Assembly (NCBI GenBank): GCA_003248865.1
Contig: QFPK01000009.1
Span: 1 to 64,000 of the forward strand
From: Sphingomonas sp.
GTDB lineage: Bacteria; Pseudomonadota; Alphaproteobacteria; Sphingomonadales; Sphingomonadaceae
DNA: 64,000 nucleotides
Direction: 5' to 3'
Under the pieces are notes generated by a model. The model was not told where the DNA came from. It searched no databases and was given only the letters and a program-made list of their open reading frames with translations. Below, in pieces: positions 8,287 to 15,157 of this stretch. The position numbers were made by a program, and so were the translations under genes. Within the stretch, counting starts at the first letter, position 1. Each line of letters opens with the position of its first letter.

Positions 8287-10119
8287 ATGCAACTCGCAAA
8301 CATCGACATTGGCAAGCTCAGCATCTCCAAGCTGAACATGCGCCACGACAGGAAGGCCCCGGACGTGTCCGACATCCTGCCGTCCGTGCGCGAACGGGGC
8401 GTCCTCACGCCCCTTCTCGTGCGTCCCTCCGGCGAGGGCGAGACCTTCGAGATCGTCGCCGGACGCCGCCGCTACTTCGCCGTCCGCGCCATCCTCGAGG
8501 ACGGCGGGGAGGTCGAGCCGCTGCCCTGCGCCATCATGGAGCCGGGCGACGACGCAGCGGCGCTGGAAGCCTCGCTGATCGAGAACCTCGCCCGGCTCGA
8601 TCCCGATGAGGTCAGCCGGTGGGAAACCTTCACCCGCCTGATCCGCCGCGAGGGCCGCACGGTCGAGGACGTGTCGCGGACCTTCGGGCTCACCGAAGCC
8701 TATGTCCACAAGGTGATGGCGCTCGGCAACCTCCTGCCGCGTATCCGCGCCCTCTACGCTCAGGGCGACATCGACGTCGCCACCGTCCGCAGCCTGACGC
8801 TCGCCACCAAGTCGCAGCAGAAGGACTGGCTTGCCATGGTGGACGACCCCGCGCAGCGCGCCCCGACCGGCGAGCGGTTGAAGGCGTGGCTGTTCGGCGG
8901 CCAGTCGATCTCGACTGCCGTGGCCCTGTTCGACCTTGCCGCCTATCCCGGACAGATCGTCGTCAACCTGTTCGGCGAGGACGGCTATTTCGCCGACCCG
9001 GACCAGTTCTGGACCGCGCAGAACGAAGCCGTGGCCGCCCGCCGCGACGCGCTTCTGGACGCCGGATGGGGCGAGGTCGAGGTGCTGGCGAGCGGCGAGC
9101 GCTTCCGCTCATGGGACCATGAGGCGACCCCCAAGGACAGGGGCGGGAAGGTGTATGTCACCGTCGCCGCCAATGGCGCGGTCGCGGTCCACGAGGGCTG
9201 GCTCCCCGCCAAGGAGGCCCGACGCGCCCGCGCTGCTGCCAATGGCGAGGCCGGGGAGACCGCCAAGGCGGTCAAGCCGGAGACCACGAGCGCCTTGCAG
9301 CAGTATATCGACCTGCACCGCCACGCCGCCGTCCGCTCGGTCCTTGCCGACCATCCCGGCATCGCCTTTCGGCTGATGGTCGCCCACGCCATCATCGGCT
9401 CGACGCTGTGGAAGGTCGAGGTCGAGAGCCAGCGGGCGAAGTCCGAGCCCGTGACCGAAAGCGTCGCGGCCAGCGAGGCCAACAGCCGGTTCGACGCCCG
9501 CCGCCGCGCCGTCCTCGCCCGCCTCGGGCGGTCCCGCGACGACGCGACGGTAATCGCCCGTCACTACGGCGACGAGGCCGCCATCGTGGACCTGTTCGCC
9601 CGGCTGGTGAGCCTCGACGACGTCGAGGTGATGGCGGTCGCCGCCGTCGTCATGGGTGAAAGCCTTGCGGCGGGCGGGGCCGTGGTCGAGGCCGTAGGCG
9701 GCTACCTGAAGCCCGACATGGCCGCGCTGTGGCAGGCCGACGACGCCTTCTTCGGCCTGATCCGCGACCGTCAGGTGGCGAACGCCCTCCTCAAGGACGT
9801 GGGCGGGAAGCCTGTGGCGAACGGCAATGTCGCCGCCAAGGTCAGAACGCAGATCGGCATCGTGCGCGACTTCCTCGCTGGCGGCAACAATCGCGAGAAG
9901 GTCGAAGGCTGGACGCCGAAATGGCTGGCCTTTCCCCCCGGCCGCTACACCGGCCGCGATTTCGCCTCGCTGGCCCTGTGGGAGGCGGTCGCCAGAAAAA
10001 TCAGGCGACTTCCCGCGCCGGGCCCGGCTCCCGCCGCCGAGGCCGAGGCCGCGTCCCCGGTCGAGGCCGAGGCGCAAGCGCTCCAGCCGCAGGCCGAACC
10101 CCTGGCCATCGCAGCATGA
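8287..10119 (+). CDS. ParB/RepB/Spo0J-family nuclease-fold protein
   Basis: A 610-residue protein with an N-terminal ParB-like domain (residues ~1-110; LLVRPSG, IVAGRRRYFAVRAI, EASLIENLARLDPDEVSRWETF) followed by a ParB-type helix-turn-helix (GRTVEDVSRTFGLTEAYVHKVMALG). A long C-terminal part of ~400 residues is rich in Ala and Glu near its end. True partition systems pair ParB with a ParA ATPase, but no parA is seen nearby, so this is an orphan as on related ICEs. AAAGGAGC precedes the 8287 ATG. A frame running back to 8029 overlaps DUF2958 and was discarded. A role in element maintenance or gene control is inferred. Confidence 0.85.
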   Translation: MQLANIDIGKLSISKLNMRHDRKAPDVSDILPSVRERGVLTPLLVRPSGEGETFEIVAGRRRYFAVRAILEDGGEVEPLPCAIMEPGDDAAALEASLIENLARLDPDEVSRWETFTRLIRREGRTVEDVSRTFGLTEAYVHKVMALGNLLPRIRALYAQGDIDVATVRSLTLATKSQQKDWLAMVDDPAQRAPTGERLKAWLFGGQSISTAVALFDLAAYPGQIVVNLFGEDGYFADPDQFWTAQNEAVAARRDALLDAGWGEVEVLASGERFRSWDHEATPKDRGGKVYVTVAANGAVAVHEGWLPAKEARRARAAANGEAGETAKAVKPETTSALQQYIDLHRHAAVRSVLADHPGIAFRLMVAHAIIGSTLWKVEVESQRAKSEPVTESVAASEANSRFDARRRAVLARLGRSRDDATVIARHYGDEAAIVDLFARLVSLDDVEVMAVAAVVMGESLAAGGAVVEAVGGYLKPDMAALWQADDAFFGLIRDRQVANALLKDVGGKPVANGNVAAKVRTQIGIVRDFLAGGNNREKVEGWTPKWLAFPPGRYTGRDFASLALWEAVARKIRRLPAPGPAPAAEAEAASPVEAEAQALQPQAEPLAIAA

Positions 10120-10163
10120 TCCGGACGGGCGGCGGTGACGCCGCCCGCCTTCTCCCGCGGGAA

Positions 10164-10210
10164 AAATCGCGCCGCCCGCATCCCTGACGGGTTCGCGGGC
10201 GGCGCGATTT
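10164..10210. terminator. Probable bidirectional terminator after the ParB-like gene
   Basis: A perfect 16-bp inverted repeat, AAATCGCGCCGCCCGC (10164-10179) and GCGGGCGGCGCGATTT (10195-10210), with a 15-base loop. The right arm ends in ATTT for plus-strand transcripts; the minus-strand reading gives GATTTTT. It lies 44 bases after the stop of the ParB-like gene. Confidence 0.7.
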
Positions 10211-10273
10211 CATCAAGCGAGCGGCGTGGGAGGTCGCTGGCCAGCCAGATTGCCAGGCGATGCGAAGGCATTC

Positions 10274-11131
10274 ATGACAGCGGGTATGGAACTGATCCGG
10301 ATCGATGGCGATCCCTGCCGCTTCGCCGTTCGCCTGCCCGACCTGGATCGGCCGATCCGGCGGATTTTTCCCCTTGAACGGCTGATCCAAGCCATCTCGT
10401 CAAAGCAGATGGGGCTGGTCGCGCCGCAACTGTGGGAAGACCCGCAGGAAGATCCGAGCGCCCTGTGCATGCTCGACGGAACCCTGCATGTAGCTGGAAA
10501 GGGACAGCGGCCGCTGTCGGCCTACCTCGCTCCCGCATGGGCGCAGTGCTGGTCGTTGAACCCCGGATCGGACACCCTGCTCAGGGCCTATTCGCGCGTG
10601 AGGCTGGACCCTGAAAGTCGCCGCAACATCCAACCCGACGATGAAGGCGTGACCGTAACGACCACCGTCCGACGCCTGCTGTCGGCGGCGGAAGCGTGGC
10701 ATGCCGATGACGCGAACAGCCATGTCGTGATGGGTCAGGTCGAGTATCTCGACGAAGGGGACATCTGGCAGCGCATTGCGAACGCCTGCAATGGACAACA
10801 TGGACCCCGCTTCTTCTGCACCGTTCAGGGTCGAGCCGACTCTCTCCTGTGGAAGCGGAAATATTTCGCTCACGAGCAGGAGGTGCGGCTTCTCCAGATC
10901 GACCGCGCATGGCGGCGCGAAGAACCCGCACCCCGCGTCAGGCAGGTTCGGATCGATCCGGACACGCTCTTCACTTCGATCAGCTTCGATCCCAGACTTC
11001 AGCCGTTCGAAGTCACCGAACGGGAGGCGGCAATCCGCCGGGCGGGCTACACGGGCGCGATCACGCGCGACCCCAGCTACCAGAAAATCCTTGGGCAACT
11101 CGTCATGCTGCGCGACTGGCCGGACCCCTGA
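10274..11131 (+). CDS. DUF2971 domain-containing protein
   Basis: A 285-residue protein matching the DUF2971 pattern: an early FPLERLIQAISSKQMGLVAPQLWEDPQED segment, WAQCWSLNPGSDTLLRAYS, VMGQVEYLDE, and the signature LLWKRKYFAHEQEVRLLQID near residue 210. The family function is unknown to me; members turn up in accessory and defence-rich regions. GAAGG seven bases before the 10274 ATG supports that start. It stands alone between a terminator-like hairpin and the MucR-like gene, which fits independent cargo. Confidence 0.7.
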   Translation: MTAGMELIRIDGDPCRFAVRLPDLDRPIRRIFPLERLIQAISSKQMGLVAPQLWEDPQEDPSALCMLDGTLHVAGKGQRPLSAYLAPAWAQCWSLNPGSDTLLRAYSRVRLDPESRRNIQPDDEGVTVTTTVRRLLSAAEAWHADDANSHVVMGQVEYLDEGDIWQRIANACNGQHGPRFFCTVQGRADSLLWKRKYFAHEQEVRLLQIDRAWRREEPAPRVRQVRIDPDTLFTSISFDPRLQPFEVTEREAAIRRAGYTGAITRDPSYQKILGQLVMLRDWPDP

Positions 11132-11222
11132 GGGAGGGCGCTGACGTCGCGACCGCAGCCTTGATGCGTCCAGAGATTGCTTTAGCGTGGCCGCAGCCTG
11201 CCTTGTGTTGCAAAGAGAGTTT

Positions 11223-11732
11223 ATGTCCGATCTCGACAAACCCGACACCACGACCGACCTCACCGCGCTGACTGCCGATCTGGTCTCCGCCTTCGTCTCC
11301 CACAACAAGGTCGGTACGGCCGAACTCCCCGGCCTGATCGCCACGGTCCATGGGGCTCTCGCCGGCTTGGGCGCGGCGGCCGATACGGAGACAGTCGAAG
11401 CCTTCCACCCTGCCGTCACGGCGCGAAAGTCGCTCGCCGATCCCGACCATATCGTCTCCATGATCGATGGAAAGTCCTACAGCAGCCTGAAGCGGCATCT
11501 GACCGCGCATGGCCTGACCCCGGATGAGTACCGCGCCCGCTATGGCCTGCCGTCCTCCTATCCGATGGTCGCACCGGGCTATTCCGCACGGCGCAGCGAA
11601 CTGGCCAAGACCATCGGGCTCGGTCGCAAACCAAAGGGCGAAATCCCCGTCGCTGCGTCGGCGGCGAAGCCCGCCAAGTCCGGCAAGCCTGCGCGCAAGC
11701 CGCGAACGCCCAAGGCGGCCCCGGCAGCCTGA
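11223..11732 (+). CDS. MucR/Ros-family transcriptional regulator lacking the usual cysteine
   Basis: A 169-residue protein. The DNA-binding core near residues 75-130 reads DGKSYSSLKRHLTAHGLTP, then YRARYGLPSSYPMVAPGY and LAKTIGLGRK, the classic MucR/Ros fold with a basic tail. In Ros-type zinc fingers a cysteine begins this motif; here the position is IVSMIDGKS, so the cysteine is replaced and a D/H/H or zinc-free fold is likely, as known for some Mesorhizobium homologues. MucR proteins bind A+T-rich DNA and repress transfer, exopolysaccharide or motility genes. AGAGAG precedes the ATG. The lysine/alanine-rich tail is longer than usual. Confidence 0.85.
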   Translation: MSDLDKPDTTTDLTALTADLVSAFVSHNKVGTAELPGLIATVHGALAGLGAAADTETVEAFHPAVTARKSLADPDHIVSMIDGKSYSSLKRHLTAHGLTPDEYRARYGLPSSYPMVAPGYSARRSELAKTIGLGRKPKGEIPVAASAAKPAKSGKPARKPRTPKAAPAA

Positions 11733-12193
11733 ACCTGCGCCCGGGACCCGCTTGCACCGGCGGGTCCAGCCAGTGTTGCGCTCGGCCGGTCAGTCCCTCG
11801 GTCCAGCGTCAGGGCGAACCGGCGCGCAGTTGAGGTGCCGGCCGGAAACAGGTCGAAATCCGCCGAACCTGCCTCGCATCCGTCCGTTGCTGAAAGGTGG
11901 GAGTGAACGCCACCGAGCACTCGGTCGGGTCCGCTCGCATGCGCACGAGGCACGTCCCCGGGTATCGACGGCCTGAACCTATGGGCGGCCCGGCCGATCC
12001 GAAACCATCGCTCCCGGGCTTTTTCCCCGCCGCGCAGGCGCGGCTCCTCGCGGCCGCTGCGCTCAAAAAAACCCTTCGCTCCGGTCCTGCGCTGACGCTT
12101 CGGCCCTTCCGGGTTCGGTCGGCCGGTCGCGCCCATGACGGTCGGCCTGTCGCCGGGGATCGGCCCCGACGCACACGCGAAAGGAACCACGCC
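11733..12193. other. Long gene-free leader upstream of the DUF736 gene
   Basis: About 460 bases without a supported gene. An inverted repeat GGACCCGC/GCGGGTCC (11744-11751 and 11760-11767) lies just after the MucR-like gene but has no T-run. Further GC-rich dyads occur around 12040-12170. Promoter and regulatory leader functions are likely; no sites could be assigned. Confidence 0.45.
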
Positions 12194-12520
12194 ATGGCTG
12201 CCATCGGCTACGTCACCCACACTCCGGAATCGGACTCCTACAAGGGTCAGCTCCGCACCCTCTCGATCCGCACCGATATCGAGATCGTCCCCAACCGCTC
12301 CAAATCCGCGCCCAACCAGCCCGACTATCGGGTTCTGTCAGGCCCGGTCGAACTCGGCGCGGGCTGGATCCGGACCGGCGAGCAATCGGGTAAAGACTAT
12401 GTGTCCCTGGCCATCGCCGCCCCGGAGTTCGGTCCGCGCCGCATCTACGTCAACCTGGGCCGCGCGGCCGGACAGGACGACGGGGACGTGTTCGCCCTGA
12501 TCTGGAATCCGGCCGACTGA
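12194..12520 (+). CDS. DUF736 family protein (copy 1)
   Basis: A 108-residue protein beginning MAAIGYVTHTPESDSYKGQLRTLSI and containing IEIVPN, YRVLSGPVELGAGWIRTG, and a terminal YVNLGRAAGQDDGDVFALIWNP. This is the DUF736 pattern, a small beta-rich family found almost only on alphaproteobacterial plasmids and ICEs near transfer genes; its function is unknown to me. AAGGAAC precedes the ATG, and longer upstream frames lack support. A strong terminator follows. A second, divergent copy is at 37188-37529. Confidence 0.85.
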   Translation: MAAIGYVTHTPESDSYKGQLRTLSIRTDIEIVPNRSKSAPNQPDYRVLSGPVELGAGWIRTGEQSGKDYVSLAIAAPEFGPRRIYVNLGRAAGQDDGDVFALIWNPAD

Positions 12521-12532
12521 ACCATCGGCCTC

Positions 12533-12564
12533 GCCCCCGCGCCGCGCGACGCGGGGGCTTTTTT
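12533..12564 (+). terminator. Rho-independent terminator after DUF736 copy 1
   Basis: A hairpin with arms GCCCCCGCG (12533-12541) and CGCGGGGGC (12550-12558) is followed directly by six T residues. It lies 12 bases after the DUF736 stop, so DUF736 is probably a single-gene transcript. Confidence 0.88.
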
Positions 12565-12699
12565 CCTCGTCATATCTTCGCGCGACCGCGTCCGAACGAA
12601 AGCCGGGGGGAGCCGCTTTCGTGCTCCCGCGCGCGGCGCGCGATGCGCTCTGGATCATATCGCCCGCACTGCTGGCGGGCGCGACCAGAGGACGCCGAC

Positions 12700-12936
12700 A
12701 TGGATGACGACGCCGCCAGCCGCGCCCAGCGCGCGAAGAAAGGCAGCCCCTTTCTCAACACCGCCCAGGCCGCCTTCTATGTCGGCCTGCACAGGAACAC
12801 CCTGGAGCAGATGCGCGGCCGGGGCGAAGGCCCGCGCTTTCGCCGCCACGGCCGTTTCGTCCGCTATCACATCGATGATCTCGACGACTGGTCGGTGCAC
12901 AACGCCGGGGCGGGCGAACGGAACTCCGATGCCTGA
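12700..12936 (+). CDS. Helix-turn-helix (AlpA/excisionase-like) DNA-binding protein
   Basis: A 78-residue protein with a winged HTH of the MerR/AlpA/excisionase type: FLNTAQAAFYVGLHRNTLEQMRGRGEGPRFRRHGRFVRYHIDDLDDW. The recognition helix is around residues 32-45 and the wing is the RFVRYHIDDLDDW segment. Such proteins act as regulators or as recombination directionality factors on integrative elements. The gene overlaps the S26 peptidase start by 8 bases and so heads a small operon (HTH, peptidase, transglycosylase). No excisionase is adjacent to the recombinase, so this is a candidate directionality factor, though that is inference. Confidence 0.82.
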   Translation: MDDDAASRAQRAKKGSPFLNTAQAAFYVGLHRNTLEQMRGRGEGPRFRRHGRFVRYHIDDLDDWSVHNAGAGERNSDA

Positions 12937-13501
12937 GCGCCCTGTCCCGCCCCTGGTCCGTTGGCAGCCGCCGGGTCCGCGTCGCCACGTGCGGACGAGA
13001 CGCTGGCTCGTGGCCATCGCCGCTGGCCTTGCCCTGACGGGCTTCGCCGCCGCGCTCGAATTTGTAGTCCGCCCCGTCCCGCGCCTCATCTGGAATCCGT
13101 CCGCCAGCGCGCCCGTCGGCCTGTGGCGCATAACGCCCGGCGAACCGGTCAGGGTCGGCGACATGGTGCTCGCCGAGACGCCGGAACGTGTCCGCCGGCT
13201 CGCTGCGGAGCGCGGTTACCTGCCCCTCAACGTGCCGCTGCTGAAACGTGTCGCCGCCTCGACAGGCGACCTCGTCTGCGCAGCCGGGCCAGACATGACC
13301 GTCAACGGCCGCACACTCGCCCTGCGCCTGTCGCATGACCGTGGAGGCCGTCCGCTGCCTTGGTGGAGGGGGTGCCGCGCGCTCGCAGAGGGCGAAGTCC
13401 TGTTGCTTATGGACGCGCCGGAGTCGTTCGACGGGCGCTATTTCGGGCCGGTCCCGGCGTCCTCCATCATCGGGCGGGCGTGGCCGATATGGACAAGATA
13501 A
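12929..13501 (+). CDS. traF: TraF-like S26 family signal peptidase
   Basis: A 190-residue membrane-anchored serine peptidase. One membrane span lies at residues ~26-45. The catalytic serine is S60 in NPSASAPVGLW and the catalytic lysine is K106 in VPLLKRVAA; the later GGRPLPWWRGCRALAEGEVLLL and FDGRYFGPVPASSIIGRAWP segments match the S26/TraF fold. In conjugation systems TraF matures or cyclises the TrbC pilin, which is encoded here at 28758-29087. The start at 12929 overlaps the HTH gene, and its end overlaps the transglycosylase gene, showing tight coupling. Confidence 0.88.
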   Translation: MPERPVPPLVRWQPPGPRRHVRTRRWLVAIAAGLALTGFAAALEFVVRPVPRLIWNPSASAPVGLWRITPGEPVRVGDMVLAETPERVRRLAAERGYLPLNVPLLKRVAASTGDLVCAAGPDMTVNGRTLALRLSHDRGGRPLPWWRGCRALAEGEVLLLMDAPESFDGRYFGPVPASSIIGRAWPIWTR

Positions 13502-14130
13502 GCGCACTCATTGCCCTCGCGCTCACAGTCGGCATCTCGCTTCCGGGCGCGGCGCAGTCCGACCCGCCTGTCGCCCCCGCCGTCGAACATTGGCGCCCCC
13601 TGATCACCGAGGCGTCGCGCCGGTTCGGCGTGCCCGAAGCCTGGATCGCCGCCGTGATGCAGGCCGAGAGTGGTGGTCGCACCGTCCTGAACGGGCGGCC
13701 GATCACCAGTCGCGCAGGCGCGATGGGACTGATGCAGGTCATGCCCGCGACCTACGCCGAACTGCGTAGCGCGCACGGGCTCGGGCCTGATCCGCACGCC
13801 CCCCGCGACAATATCCTCGCGGGCACGGCCTATCTGAAGGCGATGCACGAACGCTTCGGCTATCCGGGCCTGTTCGCCGCCTACAACGCCGGTCCGGCGC
13901 GCTACGCCGAGCATCTCGCGACCGGACGCCCGCTTCCGGCCGAGACCCGCGCCTACATCGCCCAGCTCGCCCGAACACCCGCCGAGCCGTCGATGCCACC
14001 GGCGATCCTCTCAGGGACTGCCCTGTTCTTTCCGCTGGATGTCCGGTCCCCGTCATCGGACCGCACCCCAGACGCGCCCGAGGCGAGCCGCCTGTTCGTC
14101 GTCCGGCGCGTTCCCGAGGGGAAGCCATAG
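13489..14130 (+). CDS. Lytic transglycosylase, VirB1/TrbN-like
   Basis: A 213-residue exported muramidase. It has an N-terminal signal peptide (hydrophobic residues ~5-22, cut near GAAQS) and an SLT domain with catalytic glutamate E60 in VMQAESGG, followed by AMGLMQVMPATYAEL, DNILAGTAYLKAM and LFAAYNAGPARY. These are classic goose-lysozyme-like landmarks. The enzyme would open the peptidoglycan for the Trb transfer channel. The start overlaps the peptidase gene by 13 bases. The last ~50 residues are unlike the domain and probably form a flexible tail. Confidence 0.88.
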   Translation: MDKISALIALALTVGISLPGAAQSDPPVAPAVEHWRPLITEASRRFGVPEAWIAAVMQAESGGRTVLNGRPITSRAGAMGLMQVMPATYAELRSAHGLGPDPHAPRDNILAGTAYLKAMHERFGYPGLFAAYNAGPARYAEHLATGRPLPAETRAYIAQLARTPAEPSMPPAILSGTALFFPLDVRSPSSDRTPDAPEASRLFVVRRVPEGKP

Positions 14131-14441
14131 CGCCTCCGGTGGTGGCGTGATCCTGCCCCGGAGCGCGGGCTGAAACCACAGGCTCCACCTTCCACGGCCA
14201 GTGGTGGGAGGCTCTGTCTGCTCGGACTTGGCCAAGTGTCCGCGGCGGACCAGGCCGCGTCAAGGACGACGGGGCCCCACCATTTTTCCGGCGAATGAAA
14301 CGTGTGCGACCCACATCCGACATCGCGCCGCGCCGGAAAAATCGTTTCCCCCGCCGCCGCCACGCGGTCGCTCCGCGATCCCTGACCCGACCTGGTCCGC
14401 CCCGGAAAGCGACGTCGTCACTCGCAAGAAAGGAGACGACG
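14131..14441. other. Gene-free region with a 12-bp inverted repeat
   Basis: No supported gene. A perfect inverted repeat ATTTTTCCGGCG (14282-14293) and CGCCGGAAAAAT (14331-14342) is separated by 37 bases, and a smaller dyad CCACggccaGTGG lies near 14197. It precedes a small gene with a strong ribosome site. An operator or a secondary origin-of-transfer-like element are possible readings. Confidence 0.45.
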
Positions 14442-14600
14442 ATGACGCTCTATCAGCACATTCAGGAACTGCGGGCCGAGCTTTGGAACTGCAACGATGC
14501 GGAGGAAATCCGTCGGATCGAGGCCGAACTGAAGGTAGCGGAGATGCAGCAGGCGGCGCTCGACGAGACGTTCAGCGCGTGGCTGGAGGACCCCGGCTGA
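14442..14600 (+). CDS. Small hypothetical protein, 52 residues
   Basis: Begins MTLYQHIQELRAELWNCNDAEEIRRIEAELK and is almost wholly helical, with a probable short coiled coil over residues 5-40. AAGAAAGGAGACGACG in front of the ATG is an excellent ribosome site, which is the main support for calling it. No family was recognised. It lies in the stretch before the relaxase, where ICEs of this type carry several small proteins. Confidence 0.65.
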   Translation: MTLYQHIQELRAELWNCNDAEEIRRIEAELKVAEMQQAALDETFSAWLEDPG

Positions 14601-14648
14601 GCGCGGACGCATCACCTTGGAAGCGGCTTCTCCTGGCATCGCTTCACG

Positions 14649-14918
14649 ATGTCCTTGCCTCGATCTATCCTCCTTCTACCGCCGGGACATGCCTGGCGCA
14701 GACGCATGGACATGACCGAAGCTCTCAGAAATGCTGCACTGGAGGCCGAGGCATGGCGTGTCCGCCTGTCCGTCACCGCCATCACCAGCGAGACGCTGAT
14801 GGCTTTCTTTCGGTGGCGCGACGAACCCGTGAACCGCGACGCCTATGACACGGCGGAACGAGCCGGACGCATGCGGGCGGCGGCGGTCGAAACGGCGGAG
14901 AAGCGCTGGAAGCCCTGA
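14649..14918 (+). CDS. Small hypothetical protein, about 70-89 residues
   Basis: The frame reads MSLPRSILLLPPGHAWRRRMDMTEALRNAALEAEAW and ends EKRWKP. Helical, charged, and similar in style to proteins that sit just before relaxases on such elements, but not recognised. The start is uncertain: 14649 gives 89 residues, while the internal ATG at 14706 (MDMTEALRN) gives 70. Neither has a good ribosome site. It is the last gene before the phased repeats upstream of rlxS. Confidence 0.5.
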   Translation: MSLPRSILLLPPGHAWRRRMDMTEALRNAALEAEAWRVRLSVTAITSETLMAFFRWRDEPVNRDAYDTAERAGRMRAAAVETAEKRWKP

Positions 14919-15000
14919 GGATCAGGCAGGGTTCGCGTAAGGCAAGATTGAAGTTCGGTCCCGCAGACGAGACCAACTCTTTGTCTGCACATCGTTTTTT

Positions 15001-15090
15001 CGGGAGACAGGTCGGGCCTGTTCTCCAATCCACGAGACAGGCAGGCCCCAAGTCATTGATGGGATTGGTCCCGCTGCGAGACTCATTGAT
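15001..15090 (+). repeat. Three phased 30-bp partial repeats upstream of rlxS (candidate oriT)
   Basis: GAGACAGG occurs at 15004-15011 and again at 15034-15041; TCATTGAT occurs at 15053-15060 and again at 15083-15090. Both pairs are exactly 30 bases apart, about three helical turns. GGAGACAGG and CCTGTTCTCC (15003-15025) also form a near-perfect hairpin. The array ends 67 bases before the relaxase start. This arrangement fits a relaxosome binding site or oriT, which is inferred. Confidence 0.45.
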
Positions 15091-15157
15091 CCCAGGCGGC
15101 GGTCGCGCCAACTCTTGCCGCGAGGGCCTGATCCGGGGCCATGGCGGAGTCGCTGGC

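Noticed and set aside
14201..14848. 215-residue open frame on the plus strand across the small genes
   Set aside because: Out of register with two better-supported small genes, with no ribosome site and Arg/Gly-rich low-complexity text.
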